Positions 60,301 to 64,000 of a stretch of DNA of 64,000 nucleotides are shown here, piece after piece; positions within the stretch are counted from its first letter, which is position 1; every line of letters begins with the position of its first letter. The stretch comes from Mycobacterium sp. 1164985.4 (GTDB lineage Bacteria > Actinomycetota > Actinomycetes > Mycobacteriales > Mycobacteriaceae). The notes beneath the pieces are model-generated. The model ran no database searches and was not told the origin of the DNA. It saw nothing but the letters and a program-made list of their open reading frames with translations. The position numbers and the translations under genes are program-made. The stretch lies in the NCBI RefSeq assembly GCF_001668575.1, contig NZ_LZMD01000070.1:1-64000 (forward strand). The letters run 5' to 3'.

Positions 60301-62235
60301 GTGGTCGCCCCCGGAACCCAGGCCCTGCGCTCAGCGCCGGCCATCGCCCCGCCACCGCAACGCCGACGAGCGAGCTCGGATCTGTGGCGGATGCTGCCGT
60401 ATCTGCTGCCGTATCGGACGCGGTGGATCGCGATGGTCACCGTCGCCATCGCCAGCCTCGCGGCGACGGTGTCGATTCCGTTGATGACCAAGGCCGTCAT
60501 CGACGGTCCGGTGCGGCATCAGGATCAGCTGGGACTGTGGCTGCTCGGCACCGCCGCGATGGGCGTCGGCCTCACGGAGGCGGTGTTGTGGTTCATCCGG
60601 CGTTGGTTGGCCGCGCGCGCCACCATGGGCGTCGAGGCCGACATCCGCAAGGACCTCTATGCCCGGCTACAGGTTCTGCCGATGAGTTTCCACGGACGGT
60701 GGCAGTCCGGACAGCTGCTTTCGCGGATCATGAACGACCTGAGCACAATTCGGCGTTTCATGTCCTTCGGCATGCTGTTCCTGTTGCTCAACGGCCTGCA
60801 GATCACCGTCGTCACGGCGATTCTGCTGACGATGTACTGGCCGCTGGGCGTGGTCGTGGTGGTGTCGATCGTGCCGATCACGCTGACGGTCATGCACTTC
60901 CAGCGGGAGTACACCCGCCTGTCGCGACTGGCGCAGGACCAGGCGGGCCACGTCGCCACCCACGTCGAGGAGTCCGCGCTGGGGTTGCGGGTCGTGAAGT
61001 CCTTCGGACGCGAGGACTACGTCTACGATCGGTTCGACGAACAACTCACCAATCTTTATGAGACGCAAATCGATCGCGTGTCGGTCTCGGCGAAGTTCTG
61101 GACGCTGCTCGAAGTCATCCCGAACCTGACGTTGATCGTCGTGCTCGGGTTCGGCGCATACGCCGCGGGCGAGGGCCATGTGAGCATGGGCACGCTGGTC
61201 GCGTTCATCACGATGATGTTGTCACTGGTCTGGCCGATCTCCTCGCTCGGCTTCCTCTTATCGATGACGCAGGAGTCGTTCACCGCCGCGAACCGGATCG
61301 CCGAGATCTTCGACAGTCCAATCGACATCGCCGACGGACCGGTCGACCAGACGCCGCGCGGGGGACGCCTTGAGCTGGTCGATGTCGGTTTCCGATTTCC
61401 CGACTCCGAGGATTGGGCTCTGCGCGATGTCAGTGTCACCGTCGAACCGGGGGAAACGCTTGCGCTGGTCGGTTCGACGGGCTCCGGCAAGTCCGTGTTG
61501 GCCGCGCTGGTGTCGCGTCTATACGACGTCACCGAGGGATCCATCCGTATCGACGGCCGCGACATTCGCGACTTCACGCTGCCCGCGCTGCGAGAAGCGG
61601 TCGCGACGGCCTTCGAGGACCCGACGCTGTTCTCGATGTCGGTCGCCGAAAACCTCAGGCTCGGAAGGCCCCCAGAGAATCCAGTGTCCGACGACGAGCT
61701 GGCCCAGGCCATCGACGTCGCGGCGGCGCAGTTTGTCTACGACCTACCGTTCGGGCTCGACACCCGCATCGGTGAGCAGGGCATGAGCCTGTCCGGCGGA
61801 CAGCGTCAGCGCCTGTCGCTGGCCCGCGCGATCCTGGCGGCACCGCAAATCCTCGTGCTCGACGACACGTTGTCCGCTCTCGACGTGCACACCGAGGCGG
61901 TCGTCGAGGAGGCGCTGCGGCGCGTGCTGCACTCGGTCACCGGAATCGTTGTGGCGCACCGCGCATCGACGGTACTGCTCGCCGACAAGGTCGCTCTGCT
62001 GGAGAACGGCACGATCACCCACGTCGGCACGCACGCCGAACTGCTGGCTGCGGTGCCTCAGTACCGCTACCTGCTCGCCGCCGACGACGAACTCGACGAC
62101 GGCACCGAGCGGGCGTGCGCATGGGAGGACGACCGGGACCGCAGCCGCCTCGACCACGCCGTCGAGGAGCAGGAGGCGCTGGAACGCGACCGCGCGCGGC
62201 GACGATACGTCACCTCGGAGGCCGAGCGCCGATGA
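60301..62235 (+). CDS. ABC exporter half-transporter with a degenerate catalytic site
   Basis: 644 residues from GTG at 60301; a stop codon directly precedes it, so no earlier start is possible. Six membrane segments, then the ATPase domain with Walker A GSTGSGKS (Lys397), signature LSGGQRQR and switch His in VAHRASTV. The Walker B reads LVLDDTLSALD: Asp522 stands where the catalytic Glu should be. In heterodimeric exporters one subunit typically has this change, giving one weak and one active ATP site. Its stop overlaps the ATG of the next gene (ATGA), whose Walker B is normal, so the two are very likely partners. The C-terminal tail of about 60 residues is strongly charged. The substrate is unknown. 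Confidence 0.93.
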   Translation: MVAPGTQALRSAPAIAPPPQRRRASSDLWRMLPYLLPYRTRWIAMVTVAIASLAATVSIPLMTKAVIDGPVRHQDQLGLWLLGTAAMGVGLTEAVLWFIRRWLAARATMGVEADIRKDLYARLQVLPMSFHGRWQSGQLLSRIMNDLSTIRRFMSFGMLFLLLNGLQITVVTAILLTMYWPLGVVVVVSIVPITLTVMHFQREYTRLSRLAQDQAGHVATHVEESALGLRVVKSFGREDYVYDRFDEQLTNLYETQIDRVSVSAKFWTLLEVIPNLTLIVVLGFGAYAAGEGHVSMGTLVAFITMMLSLVWPISSLGFLLSMTQESFTAANRIAEIFDSPIDIADGPVDQTPRGGRLELVDVGFRFPDSEDWALRDVSVTVEPGETLALVGSTGSGKSVLAALVSRLYDVTEGSIRIDGRDIRDFTLPALREAVATAFEDPTLFSMSVAENLRLGRPPENPVSDDELAQAIDVAAAQFVYDLPFGLDTRIGEQGMSLSGGQRQRLSLARAILAAPQILVLDDTLSALDVHTEAVVEEALRRVLHSVTGIVVAHRASTVLLADKVALLENGTITHVGTHAELLAAVPQYRYLLAADDELDDGTERACAWEDDRDRSRLDHAVEEQEALERDRARRRYVTSEAERR

Positions 62236-64000
62236 CCGCCACCGACACCTCGGACACCGCGACCGCCGAGTGGCGCGGCAAATTCGAAGAGCATCACGAC
62301 GACTCGCCGATCGACGAGAGCATCGATAGGCGCCGGGAGGCGCGCTTCCTGCTCGGTGACCTGCTCCGCCCGTACCGCGTCGCCGTCGCGCTGCTCGCCC
62401 TCGTCGTCGTGGCGGAGAACGTCGCGCGCCTGTCGGTGCCGATCCTCGTTCGGCGCGGCATCGACGACGGCATCCCACCCATCATCGCGGGCGAGACGGC
62501 GCACGCGCTGCTGACGATCGTCGGCGTCCTCGCCATCGTCGTGGCGGTGCAGGCCACCAGCCGGATGTTCTTCCTTCGCCGTTCCGGGCGCATCGGTCAG
62601 AAGGTGCTTCTGGAGTTGCGCCGCAGGGTGTTTCGGCATTTTCAGCGCCTGGACATCGCGTTCCACGAGCGCTACACCTCCGGGCGGGTGGTGAGCCGGT
62701 CCACGAATGACGTCGAAGCCATCCAGGACATGCTCGAGACCGGCTTCGACAGCCTCGTGACCGCGGTGCTCACGCTGTTCGGCACCGCCATCCTGCTCGT
62801 TGTGCTCGACTGGCGGCTCGGGTTGATGTGTCTGGGCGCCTTCCCGGTGTTGATCGGGCTGGTGTGGTGGTTCCGCAACGAGTCCGCGAGGACGTATCGG
62901 CGGGTCCGCGAAAGCGCCGCGTTGGTGATCGTGCAGTTCGTCGAGACGATGACGGGAATCAAGGCCGTGCAGGCCTATCGTCGTGAGCCGCGCAACCAGC
63001 AGATCTTCGACGACATCGCCGATCGCTACAAGGCCGACAACGAGCGCACCTTCCAACTGCTGGCGATCTTCATGCCCGGCGTCAAACTCGTCGGCAACCT
63101 CACCACCGGCGTGGTGCTGCTCTACGGCGGCTACCGCGTGCTGCACGGACAGATGACCATCGGAACGCTGACCGCTTTCCTGCTCTACCTCCGCATGTTC
63201 TTCGAACCCATGCAGGAGATCTCGCAGTTCTTCAACACGTTCCAGTCGGCGGCGTCGGCGCTCGAGAAGCTGGCGGGCGTACTGGCCGAGCGGCCGGGTA
63301 TCTCCGACCCCGAGCGTCCCCTCGAGCTGGCCGATGTGCGCGGCGATATCGCCTTCCACGACGTGCGATTCCACTACGTCGCCGACCGTTCGGTGCTGCC
63401 GCACCTGACGCTGACGGTGCCCGCGGGTCAGACCGTCGCCCTGGTCGGCACCACCGGCGCGGGTAAGACGACGATCGCCAAGCTGATCGCGCGGTTCTAC
63501 GACCCGACGTCCGGCTCGGTGACGCTGGACGGCGTTGATCTGCGCGATCTTTCGCAGACCGAACTGCGTCGCCATGTCGTGATGGTCACCCAGGAGAATT
63601 TCATGTTCGACGGGACCATCGCCGACAACATCCGGTTCGGCCGCCCCGACGCGACCGACGCCGAGGTCGCCGCCGCGGCCGAGGCCGTCGGTGCCGACCG
63701 CTTCATCGCGGCGCTGCCCGACGGCTACGACACAGACGTGGCCAAACGCGGCGGCCGACTCTCGGCCGGACAGCGGCAACTCGTCGCGTTCGCGCGGGCG
63801 TTCCTCGCCGACCCGGCGGTGCTGGTCCTCGACGAGGCGACGTCATCGCTGGACATCCCCAGCGAACGCATGGTCCAGCGCGCGCTGGAAACGGTGCTCG
63901 CGGATCGGACCGCGCTGGTCATCGCGCACCGGCTCTCGACCGTCCAGGTCGCCGACCGGGTGCTGGTCCTCGAACACGGCCGCATCGTCGAAGACGGCAC
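62232..64000 (+). CDS. ABC exporter half-transporter, 3' truncated by the window end
   Basis: Open in frame 3 from ATG at 62232 to the last base, 589 codons, without a stop. After a hydrophilic N-terminus of about 40 residues come the membrane segments of a type I exporter, then Walker A GTTGAGKT (Lys412), signature LSAGQRQL (Ala for the first Gly), Walker B VLVLDEATSSLD (Glu535) and switch His in VIAHRLSTV. Only the last few dozen residues are missing. The start overlaps the stop of the preceding gene by four bases, implying coupled translation and equal amounts of the two subunits. Its intact catalytic Glu complements the Asp of the partner. Confidence 0.93.
   Translation, partial: MTATDTSDTATAEWRGKFEEHHDDSPIDESIDRRREARFLLGDLLRPYRVAVALLALVVVAENVARLSVPILVRRGIDDGIPPIIAGETAHALLTIVGVLAIVVAVQATSRMFFLRRSGRIGQKVLLELRRRVFRHFQRLDIAFHERYTSGRVVSRSTNDVEAIQDMLETGFDSLVTAVLTLFGTAILLVVLDWRLGLMCLGAFPVLIGLVWWFRNESARTYRRVRESAALVIVQFVETMTGIKAVQAYRREPRNQQIFDDIADRYKADNERTFQLLAIFMPGVKLVGNLTTGVVLLYGGYRVLHGQMTIGTLTAFLLYLRMFFEPMQEISQFFNTFQSAASALEKLAGVLAERPGISDPERPLELADVRGDIAFHDVRFHYVADRSVLPHLTLTVPAGQTVALVGTTGAGKTTIAKLIARFYDPTSGSVTLDGVDLRDLSQTELRRHVVMVTQENFMFDGTIADNIRFGRPDATDAEVAAAAEAVGADRFIAALPDGYDTDVAKRGGRLSAGQRQLVAFARAFLADPAVLVLDEATSSLDIPSERMVQRALETVLADRTALVIAHRLSTVQVADRVLVLEHGRIVEDG

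Overview
The window is high-GC actinobacterial DNA, most likely from a Mycobacterium or Mycolicibacterium species. The basis is a polyketide synthase that reads as a Pks5/Mas homologue, two acyl-AMP ligases of the FadD28/FadD23 type, an HtpG that reads throughout like the M. tuberculosis protein, and a mycolic-acid-methyltransferase-family enzyme. These are recognitions from memory, not database results.

Layout. (1) 1-43185 (+) is the 3' part of one giant nonribosomal peptide synthetase (NRPS). The window opens inside a carrier domain, then holds eleven complete C-A-PCP modules, five of them with an epimerisation (E) domain, and a terminal NAD(P)H-dependent reductase. (2) 43187-44812 (+) is an MFS exporter that starts one base after the NRPS stop. 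(3) 44850-51221 (-) is a fully reducing KS-AT-DH-ER-KR-ACP polyketide synthase, convergent with the exporter. (4) 51222-51753 is a divergent, apparently non-coding regulatory interval. (5) 51754-53676 (+) is htpG. (6) 53861-58244 (+) is a three-gene block: fatty acyl-AMP ligase, cyclopropane-synthase-family methyltransferase, second fatty acyl-AMP ligase. (7) 58379-64000 (+) holds three ABC exporter half-transporters. The last two overlap and look like a heterodimer; the third runs off the window.

How the parts may work together (inference). The acyl-AMP ligases would activate a fatty acid and load it on the polyketide synthase, which would extend it with methyl branches. The methyltransferase could modify the chain, and the NRPS would build a long peptide released by reduction as an aldehyde or alcohol. 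MFS and ABC exporters would move the product. The readable part of the peptide is X0-X1-X2-X3-D-X4-Thr-D-X6-D-Thr-X8-D-Thr-D-X10-X11-CHO/CH2OH. This recalls mycobacterial glycopeptidolipids (lipid, D-amino acids, allo-Thr, terminal amino alcohol) but is far longer. No glycosyltransferase, MbtH protein or thioesterase is visible here. The NRPS start, and so any lipid-loading condensation domain, lies upstream.

No tRNA, rRNA, CRISPR array, insertion sequence or phage gene was seen.
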